Made by a program: the position numbers and the translations under genes. DNA of 43,023 bases, from contig KZ992489.1 of NCBI GenBank assembly GCA_003614735.1, positions 1 through 43,023 of the forward strand. The letters are read 5' to 3'. The DNA is from Thamnocephalis sphaerospora (taxonomy: Eukaryota; Zoopagomycota; Zoopagomycetes; Zoopagales; Sigmoideomycetaceae). Below, in pieces: positions 32,800-41,963 of this stretch; within the stretch, counting starts at the first letter, position 1, and every line of letters begins with the position of its first letter. The notes beneath the pieces are model-generated. The model was not told the origin of the DNA, ran no database searches, and was given only the letters and a program-made list of their open reading frames with translations.

Positions 32800-33280
32800 G
32801 CGCGCACCAATGTGTACTCTTGCTGTGACTTTTCTGGCCGCGTGCCGCTCGTGCATTATATCCTAATGAAGATTGGTTATCCCCATACCTGCGACATTTT
32901 CATACCTCAGAGTGGCGCTCAATGCATGCAGCTGCCCAATGCTAGCACACAGCAGCAGTGTGACTCGCGGAGTAGCACACGCGTGCCGCATTCTCCACAC
33001 GGAATCCGTCATGTCCGTGAGAAACTTACCTATTTGGCTTTGAATAGCCGGCTCCTGCGCTGCCGCCTTATCCATCGCATCTCTCTCTCTCTCTCTTGCT
33101 CGCTCGCTCTATCACTCCAAAGCTCACCAGTAGTTCTCCTTGTACGTCCTACCGTCGCCTCAGCGGTTTTTCGTTTACCCAGCGGCCTGAACAAAAGCGT
33201 GCTTGTCTCGGCGTGTTAGCTTGCTGACTAACCTTCCGGCACTTGTTCCCTTTGCATTTCACCGCGCCACCCTGTCCAAT
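32800..33280. promoter_or_regulatory. Permease 3' region and IDO promoter
   Basis: A 481-nt spacer between tandem genes. The half next to the IDO gene is pyrimidine-rich and holds a (CT)n run at 33081-33096. No gene is supported here. Confidence 0.4.
33081..33096. repeat. (CT)n dinucleotide run
   Basis: A perfect CT run of about eight units in the pyrimidine-rich leader upstream of the IDO gene. It is likely part of the promoter or 5' UTR and prone to length change. Confidence 0.7.
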
Positions 33281-34724
33281 ATGCGCTACCATTCCTCTGT
33301 ACTCCCGCAGTCGCTAGCCGAGTATGAAATCGACCCTGTCACGGGTTTTCTGCCGCCCGAGGAGCCGCTTCGTCGCCTGCCGGCCGATGGCCCTTTTGAG
33401 CTCTGGGAACGCCTTGCCGATGACTTTCAAGGTCTAATGCTGAGCGGACAGCTGCGCAAGCGTGTCCACGAGGTAAGTGCTCGTACCCATGGCCTACGAG
33501 CTGAAAGAGAGAGAGACCGTGTCTGGTGGTCAGGACCATCACATCTACTTGGTCCTGCTCACACCTGCACTCCCAGCTGCCTGTCCTCGATGTCGACGCT
33601 CTCACTACGCAGCCACAGCGCCGCCGTGCTTTTCTCGTGCTGTCGCTGTTGACGCACGCCTACGTTTGGGGCAAGCATGAACCGGTACTCTCGGTACGCG
33701 TCGGCAGTCGATCGCGTCAGTTGTACAACCAAGCTAAATCCGATTTCTTCCGTGACAAGTAGGACCTGCCGCCTTGTCTGGCAGTACCATTCTGCAAAGT
33801 CTCTGAGATGCTGGGACTTTGCCCAGTGGTGTGCAACGCTGCTGTGGTCATCTGGAACTGGAAACGTATTGATCCCAATGGACCGTACGATCTAAGGTAC
33901 GCGCGCTAGACGGCATGTCCTCCATCTTGCCTGTCTAATTCAGCATTATCGCTAGCAACATGACGACGCTGCACACCTTTTCCGGCGCCATGGACGAGTC
34001 CTGGTTTTACCTGATCACCACCGCCATCGAAGCACGAGGCGGTCGGGCTCTTGGCGCCATTGTAGGAGCCGCCGCGGAAACCAAGGCAGAAGCGCCATGC
34101 CTCGATACGCTAGCTCAGCACCTTTCTGTGCTGGCCGACGAGATTGAGGAGATGGGCAAAATTCTAATTCGCATGTACGAGCGCTGCGACCCGTATGTCT
34201 TTTTCTGGAAGGTCCGCGCTTATCTAGCTGGCTGGGCCAATATGAAGGAGGCTGGTCTGCCCGATGGACTACACTATGAAGGCGTGGATGCGCCAGGTGT
34301 ATACCGCCAGTATCCAGGTGGCAGTGCAGGCCAGAGCGCCCTGATGCACGCGCTGGACATTGCGCTGGGCGTCAAGCATCACCGCACTGGATCCAGCAGT
34401 GGCCGCAACAAATTCATGGAGGCCATGCGCGACCACATGCCTGGTCCGCATCGAAAGTTTCTAGAGGATCTCGAGCGTAACGTGGACATTCGCGGCTTTG
34501 TGGACCAGCTGTCGGCCAGTCCTGCTGCTGCTGGACCGTACACCATCAAAGCGGTGGAGCATACCACGTCGGCGTACAATCGCTGTGTCGATCAGCTCAA
34601 GCAGTTCCGTGACCGTCACATTCAGATGGTGACCCTGTACGTGGTGATGCCAGCACGCAAGGGCCCTGTCGTGGGCGGTTACCGTGGTGTCGTGGGCACG
34701 GTCGGCAGCAAGACCGAGCCGCCT

Positions 34725-34755
<31 letters not shown>

Positions 34756-35147
34756 CGCCCATCACACGCACCTCCTCTAGCGAATCCTCGGGCGCCTCGC
34801 GGCTTTACCCGCAGGCAATTGCTCGTGGTCAGCCGCTCCAAGAGGCCTCGTCACCCACGCGCGATAGTAGTCGCCCCCTGACGCCTTCGTCAACTGCGTC
34901 CCACACAACGCAGGATCACAGCCCAACCAGGGCACCACTTGTGGCTTCCTCCTCGCCGCCTCTAGCGGCACCTGTGCCCGTCAAGCAGCCGCTCCAGGTG
35001 GACACACGCCACACTGGTCTTGCGCGACCGAGCGACGGCAACAACGTGCATCGAGGCACTGGCGGCACTGACGTGATGCCCTTCCTCAAGCAGATGCGCG
35101 ACGAAACACGTGCTACAAAGCTGAATGCACTGCGCGAGCATCCTTAG
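33281..35147 (+). CDS. BNA2: Indoleamine 2,3-dioxygenase
   Basis: Four exons: 33281-33472, 33577-33693, 33763-33896 and 33944-35147, giving about 548 residues. IDO landmarks are FLVLSLLTHAYVWG, LAVPFCKVSEMLG, HTFSGAMDESWFYLIT, KILIRMYERCDPYVFFWKVR, YPGGSAGQSALMHALDIALG and MRDHMPGPHRKFLEDLE. The proximal haem ligand is the His of RDRHIQMVT, near residue 373. It opens the indole ring of L-tryptophan to N-formylkynurenine, the first step of de novo NAD synthesis in fungi. Fungal IDOs are usually about 400-460 residues; here about 150 residues after PARKG form a disordered Ser/Pro/Thr tail with a poly-Ala run. The donor of exon 2 was set at 33694 by phase and similarity; intron 3 is only 47 nt. 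Confidence 0.93.
34725..34754 (+). repeat. (GCA)9 trinucleotide run coding poly-Ala
   Basis: Nine perfect GCA units followed by GCC, in frame in the tail of the IDO gene, where they encode about ten Ala residues. A frame slip would read as poly-Gln or poly-Ser. It is a likely length-variable microsatellite. Confidence 0.85.
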
Positions 35148-36190
35148 CCAGCGCGTGCTAGCCAGCGCATCTGCGCGCCCATTCGTTCCGTCGTCACTTG
35201 GTTGAGCACCTTTGTCCCATTCTACTTGCATCTCGTGCCATAAAACGCTTTTTCAGCTTTGATCACGTGGGGGTACAGCGGACCTTGGAGCCAAGGGTCA
35301 GGCCGTCTGGCGGTGGCGATCCGGTTACTCCCAGGCGCACGCTGCGCACGTCGGCCCGCTTGGTCCTGTGGCAGCAGCGGTAGCAGTAGCTTTCGATGCA
35401 CTCGCCAACACTGCAGCGCCATCATGCCAAGCGTGCGCGCGATGCTGTGTGCCCGCGCATACCTGTGCCATCCTATCGGCTGACCCGTCGGTGTGGTGTA
35501 GCAGGTGAGTGAGTGGTACGTTTAGAGGTCCCCACTTTCTTTACCCTGCGTTGTTGCTCCATGTGCTACCGCACCTCCCACGGCATGCGCATCCAGCTCA
35601 CACCGCAAGTTATCTACATGCGCGTGCGTCCTAGACTTTTTGTGCGTTACTGTCGGCCGCCGCAGCGCCACAGCCTTGGCCAGATTGGGGCTGCAGGCGC
35701 ATAAAACCACACACGGCCTCCTGCTTGCCGTGCCTGTATCGCTCGCATCCCACTTTCTGCTGCTGTCCATTCGTCCGCTGTGGTATCTTCACATTTTGCA
35801 TTGATCGTTTGTGCGCCAACAGTCGCTTCTCTCCTGCGCTTCTGGTCTGTCTTGGCGGTTGCTTCTTTTCCAACGCGAGTGCCAACATCGCATCAACAAC
35901 CTGGACCTGTCCTTGTTCATTTTTGCATGCTCCGAGCGTGATCAACGTCAGCGTCCGCCGTCTCCGTTTGCTGCCGGCCAGCCATTCTCGCCCTAAACCC
36001 CGACGCTGTGCCGTTGGCTCGGATCGCCTTTAGCCGTCCACGCGAACCGCCACCTATACGCTTGCTGCTCCCACTCCTTGATTCTTGTGGCCCACATCAG
36101 GCTGAGTAAGCAAGTCTGCTGGGAATACGGCTAAACTATCCTGGTACCCGCTAGAGATTGATAGACGCCTGCCTACGGCGCATACTACTA

Positions 36191-36221
<31 letters not shown>

Positions 36222-36723
36222 ACGTTCATCATTGTGACCTCTACTTGTGCTAGGTAAGTACTTGAGCGACTCTAGTCCAAACGGAAACGGGCAATAGAGT
36301 GTGAACGATCGTCCTGCCATCCTATCATCAACCTCCTTCTCATTATCATTCACGGACGATCGTCTGCGGCACTTGTCCAAATACGCTGCCGCTGGCCTTT
36401 AAATACGCGCTTCAACCACGTTGGCCCCGCACTGTCCCTCACGCCCTCCCTCTGCTCACTTTTTATTGCTCTGCCGTTAACGCCAGCGTGCCTGGCTGGC
36501 CTCGTGTGCGCTCGTCTACACCATTGGCTTCCAAGACTAACGCACCCATTTTGCGTCTCTTTTCTTCCGCGTCTGGAACGGTCGTAGCATCTTGCGCTCA
36601 CTGCTGCCGGCCTACTCGCACGTGGCACACGCGACAACGTTGTATATTATCTCTAGTACACTGCGCCTCGCCAAACCCCATCTGCTACGGTGCATGCTTG
36701 GATACTCTTGAGCCATCGCCAGT
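35148..36723. other. Long pyrimidine-rich intergenic / 5' leader region
   Basis: A 1.58-kb region between IDO and the LST2-like gene. The + strand is rich in C and T through much of it (for example near 35530-35560, 35740-35860 and 36420-36480), which suggests a long promoter and 5' leader of the downstream gene. Short open frames on both strands have no family similarity or splice chain. It contains the (CTG)9 run at 36194-36220. Confidence 0.45.
36194..36220. repeat. (CTG)9 trinucleotide run
   Basis: Nine perfect CTG units in the non-coding region upstream of the LST2-like gene. It is the reverse complement of the (GCA/CAG)9 run in the IDO tail 1.4 kb away. Confidence 0.85.
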
Positions 36724-38646
36724 ATGCCGTTGCCTACACTTGCTAGTCTGATGCTGGTGGCGCGTCCGCAGAATCGCATCTCTACACCCGACATTCGCGC
36801 GCACTCGGGGCCTGACGGTGAAGTGTACGCTCAGCTGCCGCCGCTAGCACGTATCTTTGCTACACCTCGCTGGCAGCTGCCGGCTTCGATTCGCAAGAGC
36901 ACTCCGGCCAAGCGACAGAACGGGTTTGTTCATCGTCTCCTGCGTCGTTCTCCGGGCGGATCTACCCTGGCCGACGACCATAGCAGCGGCAACAATGGTC
37001 GCTTGCCTGCCACGCTTGCGGCGGCCGAGGCGATCGACGCTGCCATGCTGCCGTCCGGATCGCCAGGGGCAACCCGTTGTGCTCGCTCACAGCCAAGTGT
37101 GCTGGCACTGTATCTGCAGGCGGACGATGAACTTCGCGGACTTACCGACCGCTTTGCCGTGCTGCCCGTCGAGTCGGTACGCTACCTGGCCCCACGGGCT
37201 CACATTCTCCACCAGGACCACCTGCGTGCGCTCCATGCGCTTTCACGGCTGGCGGTGCCGCGTGCGCAGTTTGGCCCCCTCTCGTACCGTCTGCGGATTC
37301 CCATAGAAGATCGCCACGAGCTAGAGCGTGACGGATACTGCGAAAGTGTGCTGTTTGCCGCGCGTGCCCTCGCGCGTGGCTATCGTATCCGAGGCGCAGA
37401 ACGCGACACTTTAGAATTGCGCGAGCTGGGTATTGCACTCTACGCCACCTACGAGGCGGCTCGCGTTCGCATCCGCTGTGAGCTTGGTCGCGCCGACCAT
37501 GACCGTGTGAACGCGCTCTTGTCCCGCTACGCACGTTTAAACGCCGAACAAACGGACGCGATATCGCCCGAAACGCCCGAAGCCGACGAATGGTCGCGGC
37601 CAGCGGAAGAGTGTCCCGTCTACCTGCGTGATGCCATGCTCAGTGACCAAGACGACGCCGATGCATGTGCGCTGCAGGGGATCCGCGCAGTGCTCATCGA
37701 CTTTCACCGCTGCTGGGTGGCATTCGAGCGGGCCGTGTGCCGCTGCTACTTTTGCACCGAAGGACATCGCCCAGGCTGTCGCCATCAAGACGAGATTGGC
37801 AGCAAAGCGGTGCAGCAGTGGCGCGATGTGCTGACGGCTGTCGTGCAAGATCAGCTGCTGGATGCCGACCTGGTCGCCGAGGTGGATCCGAGTGTGGTAC
37901 TTGCGCTGCCGCGCTTGGTGCTGCTGGATGCAGTAGTGCGCCGCCTGGAGATGTCGTCCATGACGCTGCCTGCACCGGCCAAGGCGCGCTCTTGCCCAGA
38001 TCTGCAGGCGCAGCCGCATGTCGCCAGCGCCACCACCCCGGCTGCATCAAAGGCTACGCCCGGTACTCTCATGCAAGCCGATCCGGACACACAGCTCGAC
38101 GAGTGGTGGACCGGGCGTGCGGACGGCCTGGCCAGTCTGCACACTGAGTTGCGTCTCATGACTAGCGTGCAAATCCGCCGCCTGCGCCGTCGCCTTGTCC
38201 TGGCTGCCACGGGTGAGGCCGTCCCTGACGAGGCCGACATGCTGGCCGATCAGCAGCTGGACAGTGGCTTCCGCACCGTATGCACCATTGCCGACGCGCT
38301 GCACAGCGGTAATGCCGCCCGGCGATACCTTACCCTGCTGGGTCGCGTGCTCGACAACTTTTCCGTTGCGCCGCTGCCGCTGACGCCAACAACCGTCGAG
38401 TCTCTGTCGACCGCCACGCTCCGTGAGGATAATACAGCCACATCGACTGGACGGACCGGCGAACAGAGTGGACTGATTGAGGACGCTGATATGCCAGACG
38501 ACGGTCTGATACACCAGCACACGGGCGACCATAGCCATGATAGCATTGTGATGGCCGCCGAGCAGACGGAGAAGCCGCTGACTGCCGCCTGTACCAACAG
38601 CAACACGACTGAGCTCGCATCGCGCCGGCCTTCGCTTGCGTGCTAG
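36724..38646 (+). CDS. LST2-like protein (lateral signalling target 2 N-terminal type), no FYVE
   Basis: An intronless frame of 640 codons. After a basic N-terminal segment of about 125 residues, the chain LALYLQADDELRGLTDRFA begins a helical region similar to the N-terminus of animal LST-2/ZFYVE28. The order of blocks agrees: ESVLFAARALARGYRIRGAE with a following R-E-L-G-I-A-L, then DADLVAEVDPSVVLALPRLV (compare the 'DP..M.AIPRLA' block of the family), then LHTELRLMTSVQIRRLRRRL. Animal LST-2 binds PI3P through a C-terminal FYVE domain and damps EGFR signalling. No Cys-rich FYVE is present here, and the C-terminus is a short acidic, Ser/Thr-rich tail ending in SLAC. The family call rests on remembered pattern only, so the function in fungi is unknown. 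Confidence 0.6.
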   Translation: MPLPTLASLMLVARPQNRISTPDIRAHSGPDGEVYAQLPPLARIFATPRWQLPASIRKSTPAKRQNGFVHRLLRRSPGGSTLADDHSSGNNGRLPATLAAAEAIDAAMLPSGSPGATRCARSQPSVLALYLQADDELRGLTDRFAVLPVESVRYLAPRAHILHQDHLRALHALSRLAVPRAQFGPLSYRLRIPIEDRHELERDGYCESVLFAARALARGYRIRGAERDTLELRELGIALYATYEAARVRIRCELGRADHDRVNALLSRYARLNAEQTDAISPETPEADEWSRPAEECPVYLRDAMLSDQDDADACALQGIRAVLIDFHRCWVAFERAVCRCYFCTEGHRPGCRHQDEIGSKAVQQWRDVLTAVVQDQLLDADLVAEVDPSVVLALPRLVLLDAVVRRLEMSSMTLPAPAKARSCPDLQAQPHVASATTPAASKATPGTLMQADPDTQLDEWWTGRADGLASLHTELRLMTSVQIRRLRRRLVLAATGEAVPDEADMLADQQLDSGFRTVCTIADALHSGNAARRYLTLLGRVLDNFSVAPLPLTPTTVESLSTATLREDNTATSTGRTGEQSGLIEDADMPDDGLIHQHTGDHSHDSIVMAAEQTEKPLTAACTNSNTTELASRRPSLAC

Positions 38647-39172
38647 CTTGCATCGCCATTCTACCCACCGCTTCTCTCCCTCTCTCCATCTTTCTCCTTT
38701 TCTCTTGCATCCATTTTGGCGTTCGATTCTTGTACGCGCTGCCCAGTAGCAGTCACCTTTCGTATTTTGTGCGTTTCTCATTGGCGCTGCTATGCGTCTA
38801 TCGTTGTTGTGGTTTTGCGGCTGCGACCAAGCCATGCGCTCGGTGCGCGCCCCACTGCAATAAATCTTTCACTTCCATTTACCCGAATAGGTTACCATGC
38901 GCGTATAATACATGACGGCGCCGCTCACTAGACACCGCCAATAGGGCAACGTTTCAAAGGAGGAGGGCTCCCCCGCTCGACGTTTTATCATCCACGCATC
39001 GATGTTTGGGCGACGGCTACAGACAACGCTATGCAGCAGCCGCAAAAGCAACGACTGCGGACCAAACGCGCGGCACACACAATGCAGCCGCCTTGCTGTC
39101 GTCCAAGCAGCCGCGCGCGTCGAGAACACGGTCGAACAAGGGACCGTGCGGGCGCACACACAGACTAGCGGC
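38647..39172. other. Convergent intergenic spacer
   Basis: A 526-nt stretch between the LST2-like stop and the eS24 stop. T/C-rich sequence follows the LST2-like stop and a canonical AATAAA lies at 38861-38866 on the + strand, a plausible poly(A) signal. No gene is supported. Confidence 0.4.
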
Positions 39173-40542
39173 TTATTTCTTGCCAGTGCCAGCAGCCTTG
39201 GCCTTCTCAGTACCACGGAACTTCTTGGCGCGGTTCTTGCGCTCCTTGCGCTGCTTGCGCGAAGTCCGGGTGGTATCGGCCAGGTTGTGCTGTTGCCACC
39301 GACAAAACGGTCAGCGCATCGTTCACAACCAATGTCGCGACGCCATTCCGCTGCAGGCGGCAGTCATGCAAACTAGCCGCGCGCTCGTCTGCCTGCACGC
39401 CGCCACCATCGTCCCACGTCAGGCACTTACGCGAGCCAGGCGGTACTTGGGCTCGAAGCGCTTGGCAGCATCAAGCGAGTCGTAGATCAGGGCGAAGCCA
39501 GTCGACTTGCCGCCACCGAACTGGATGCGGAAACCGAACACGAAGATGCTCTCCTTGTCGGTCTTGTACATCTTGGACAGCTTCTCGCGGATCTCATCCT
39601 TGGAGAGGCTGGCGCGACCCGGGTGGATGGCATCCACCACCTAGCAGCAGACAACCATGCAGCGTCAGTAGCTGGCGGACAAATGCTCCCATGTCTAGTG
39701 CACGCGTATACGACGACGACGACGCAGCAGCAGCAGCAGTGACCTGTAGACCATGCGTCATCCACGCGAGTGCATCTCAGCCCGCTACAGCGCGTCTGCG
39801 CCTTTGCATGCCCGTCGTCGCCATCTCCCGCGTTTGCCGCCATCTCGCCACTGTGCTAGAAATACACACCATCTGCTTGCGCTGAAGCAGGCGGTTGGTC
39901 AGGAACTTGCGGGTGCGGAGGGTAGCCGTCGGAGCGTCAGCCTAAGTTGTAGTCAGCGCAATGAGCAGACGCACAAGAGGGATTCATAGCGTTAGCACCA
40001 AGCGATGAGTATGGCAAGCGGTCGTCCGCCTCATTACACGCGCAGCTCGCACAGTTGCCGGCGTAGCAAGCGTCAACAGACGATGAGCTGAATTCCTCGT
40101 TCGCGATTGAGCAAACTAGCCGTCAGTGCCGGCATTCGCAGCCGACTCGGGCCAGCAGCGTCTGCCGCAAGTGTCGCGCCGTATACACTTGCTCACGCCA
40201 AAGCAATTACTCAGGCCAGCGCGTCCACACGATGGCCCAGTAGGAGCCGGACCACGGACGGACAGACCGACCCGCGCGGAAGATGCTACGGCTTGCACAT
40301 CACCATGTGCATGCATCCATCCGCCTATTCATCCATCAATGCATCCATCCGTCGGGCGGTCCAAGTGTCTATCCGCCGGCCGGGCCATCCATCGCGTCTC
40401 CACTACGCTCTCGCGCCATCTGACCATCCGTCCGTCCGTCCGTTCATCGGTCTGTCCGTCTCGCCATCCGTCCAGCTATCCATCCATCCATCCGTCCAGC
40501 CCCGTCCAAGGACGTGCCCATGATATGCGCACTACATACCAT
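39173..40542 (-). CDS. RPS24: 40S ribosomal protein eS24
   Basis: Coding exons are 39870-39941, 39431-39640 and 39173-39289. A first exon containing only ATG is proposed at 40540-40542 (context GCACC-ATG followed by the donor GTATGT), giving 133 residues, the normal length. Landmarks are [56 protein letters not shown] and [19 protein letters not shown]. eS24 is part of the small subunit body and is needed for pre-rRNA processing. The introns are long for this window: 598, 229 and 141 nt, as is common in fungal ribosomal protein genes. The three main exons are certain. The start exon is inferred because GCT GAC (Ala-Asp) sits directly behind an acceptor and no nearer ATG|GT was found. Confidence 0.9.
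39710..39739. repeat. (ACG)n(CAG)n compound run in eS24 intron
   Basis: About four to five ACG units followed by five CAG units inside the 229-nt intron of the eS24 gene. It is a short compound microsatellite with no sign of being coding. Confidence 0.7.
40307..40505. repeat. Degenerate (TCCA/TCCG)n tetranucleotide array
   Basis: About 200 nt dominated by ATCC, GTCC and ATCG words, with local perfect runs such as (GTCC)3-4 near 40434 and (ATCC)4 near 40480. It lies inside the proposed 598-nt first intron of eS24. It is a decayed simple repeat and any open frame through it is compositional. Confidence 0.75.
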
Positions 40543-40818
40543 GGTGCGGTCTGGGTCTCTGTATACCACCTGGTCGGGGATAGCACAGTAGAAGAGAAGA
40601 GGAGGAGCCAGAAGCCTGAGCAGTGAGCCGAGGGCGGGTGCCTCTGAGCGGTGATCGCCCGCCGGTCCAATCATCCTCGCGCAGCCAATCAAACTGCTAA
40701 ACACACGCGACCCAACACCTCCAGCAAAGTAGACTTGTAAGGCATATTTATTCGATAGACGGCATCCCCATACCCACATAGGTCTGGTAGAGGGTGTGAA
40801 TGAACTGGCTGACGCCTT

Positions 40819-41576
40819 CTACTCTTTCTTTTTGGCCGCTTCTGCAGCCGCACGCTGCTGGGCGGCACGCTCGCGACGGAACTTGGTCACGTTGATGCCG
40901 ACTTCATTCTGGAAGCGCTTCTTGAGAGCTGGCCGGTAGCCAAAGAAAAAGAGAACCTCCAGGAAGACAAACAGCGGCGCTAGGGCCAGTGCTAGTCGGT
41001 TCAGACGCGTCAGCCAACGTACTGCCACGGATTGGCACCAGTCAGGCTTACCTTGGAAAAGATTATCCAGCAATGCCGGCGAGCGCTTCTCAAACACCTG
41101 GTGCGTAAAGATCTGCGCAACCCAGGCAAAAGCATGAAGCGCAAAGGCCGTTTGGATTGGATGGTCCGCAGTCTCGTAAAAGGTCGTGGCCGTTGCGGCC
41201 ATGCCGATGAGAACCGGCGTCATGAGAAACTAGATCGCCCAGCCCGCGTCCATGTATTAGTTATTATTGCTGCCGCGTGATCTGCCACACGCCACCATCC
41301 GGATATGCGTGTATGTAAGCTTACCCCAGCAATGGGCTCGAGCGTTAGATAGTAGCTGGCGTAGAGTAGCGATACAAAGAACGGCACGTTGAGGACAATC
41401 GGCAGCTTGGCAAGCAGCTCGGACTCGACCGTCATGATAGGACCAGACGGACTAGTCATCACAAACGCCGTCCATAGAATGAGCGGCACGCATACGACAT
41501 GACAGAGTACGTTGATACGGTGGCTGTGGTAGCTTCCGTAGAAGACCAGCTGTTTTTCAAAGTCAAAGACACCCAT
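40819..41576 (-). CDS. MPO1: Mpo1-like 2-hydroxy fatty acid dioxygenase (DUF962)
   Basis: Three exons: 41325-41576, 41052-41229 and 40819-40991, giving about 200 residues. The start MGVFDFEKQLVFYGSYHSHR carries the first conserved His-x4-N region. The second exon has the key HAFAWVAQIFTHQVFEKRSP motif, whose His residues bind Fe2+ in Mpo1. Four membrane segments are visible, and the C-terminus is a Lys-rich tail (AEAAKKKE) that would fit ER retention. In yeast the enzyme alpha-oxidises 2-hydroxy fatty acids from phytosphingosine breakdown in the ER. The second intron is 60 nt, contains no stop and is a multiple of three, so retention would only add 20 residues. I remove it because LFQ-ALALAPLFVFLEV is the conserved join. 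Confidence 0.9.
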
Positions 41577-41963
41577 GATACGGCAGAACAGTGACGTGCT
41601 GTTGCAGCTAGGCGTGGTCGTGCGCAGCGCCAAGTGGCAGGTAGGCGTGCAGGGCGCGTACGGCAGTGGTGGTGGTGGTGGTGGTGGCGGTGGCGGTAGG
41701 GTTGGTGGTGAGGAACAAGGTGGGGCCCGCATAGGCTGCTGCGTGCGCCTATTTGAGTAGCATCCAAGCCTACGTTTGGAGTGGCAAACACGTCACATGT
41801 GTTGGTTCGGCGGGTGGGAGCTCCACTGCCGACGACGGCACCAGAGGCAACACCACCGACGGATATGCTGCAAGCCACGACGGGCCAAGCAAGGTGGTGG
41901 TTGTCAGGGCTCACCGTAAGCGGATAGAAGCCAGCGCACTTTGTCCTTTTTACGTAGAGCACC
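41577..41963. promoter_or_regulatory. Divergent promoter, MPO1 / SWAP factor, with GGT run
   Basis: A 387-nt region between two divergent starts. It includes the GGT-rich run at 41666-41711. Promoter role is inferred from position. Confidence 0.4.
41666..41711. repeat. GGT/GGC-rich trinucleotide run
   Basis: About 15 units of GGT with a few GGC and AGG changes in the 5' leader of MPO1, where it reads as a CCA/CCG run in the transcript. It could form a two-layer G-quadruplex on the + strand, which is inference. Confidence 0.7.

Noticed and set aside
31906-32856. Minus-strand open frame (about 316 codons) opposite the permease
   Set aside because: Antisense shadow of the LysP-like permease; no family similarity and an odd Arg/Gln/Asp-rich composition.
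39641-39869. Box C/D snoRNA in an eS24 intron
   Set aside because: Weak GGATGAC and CTGA-like words occur, but they do not fit the C and D consensus together and there is no terminal stem.
40107-40626. Open frames through the TCCA/TCCG array
   Set aside because: Repetitive Ser/Ile/His-Pro translation is produced by the tetranucleotide repeat alone.
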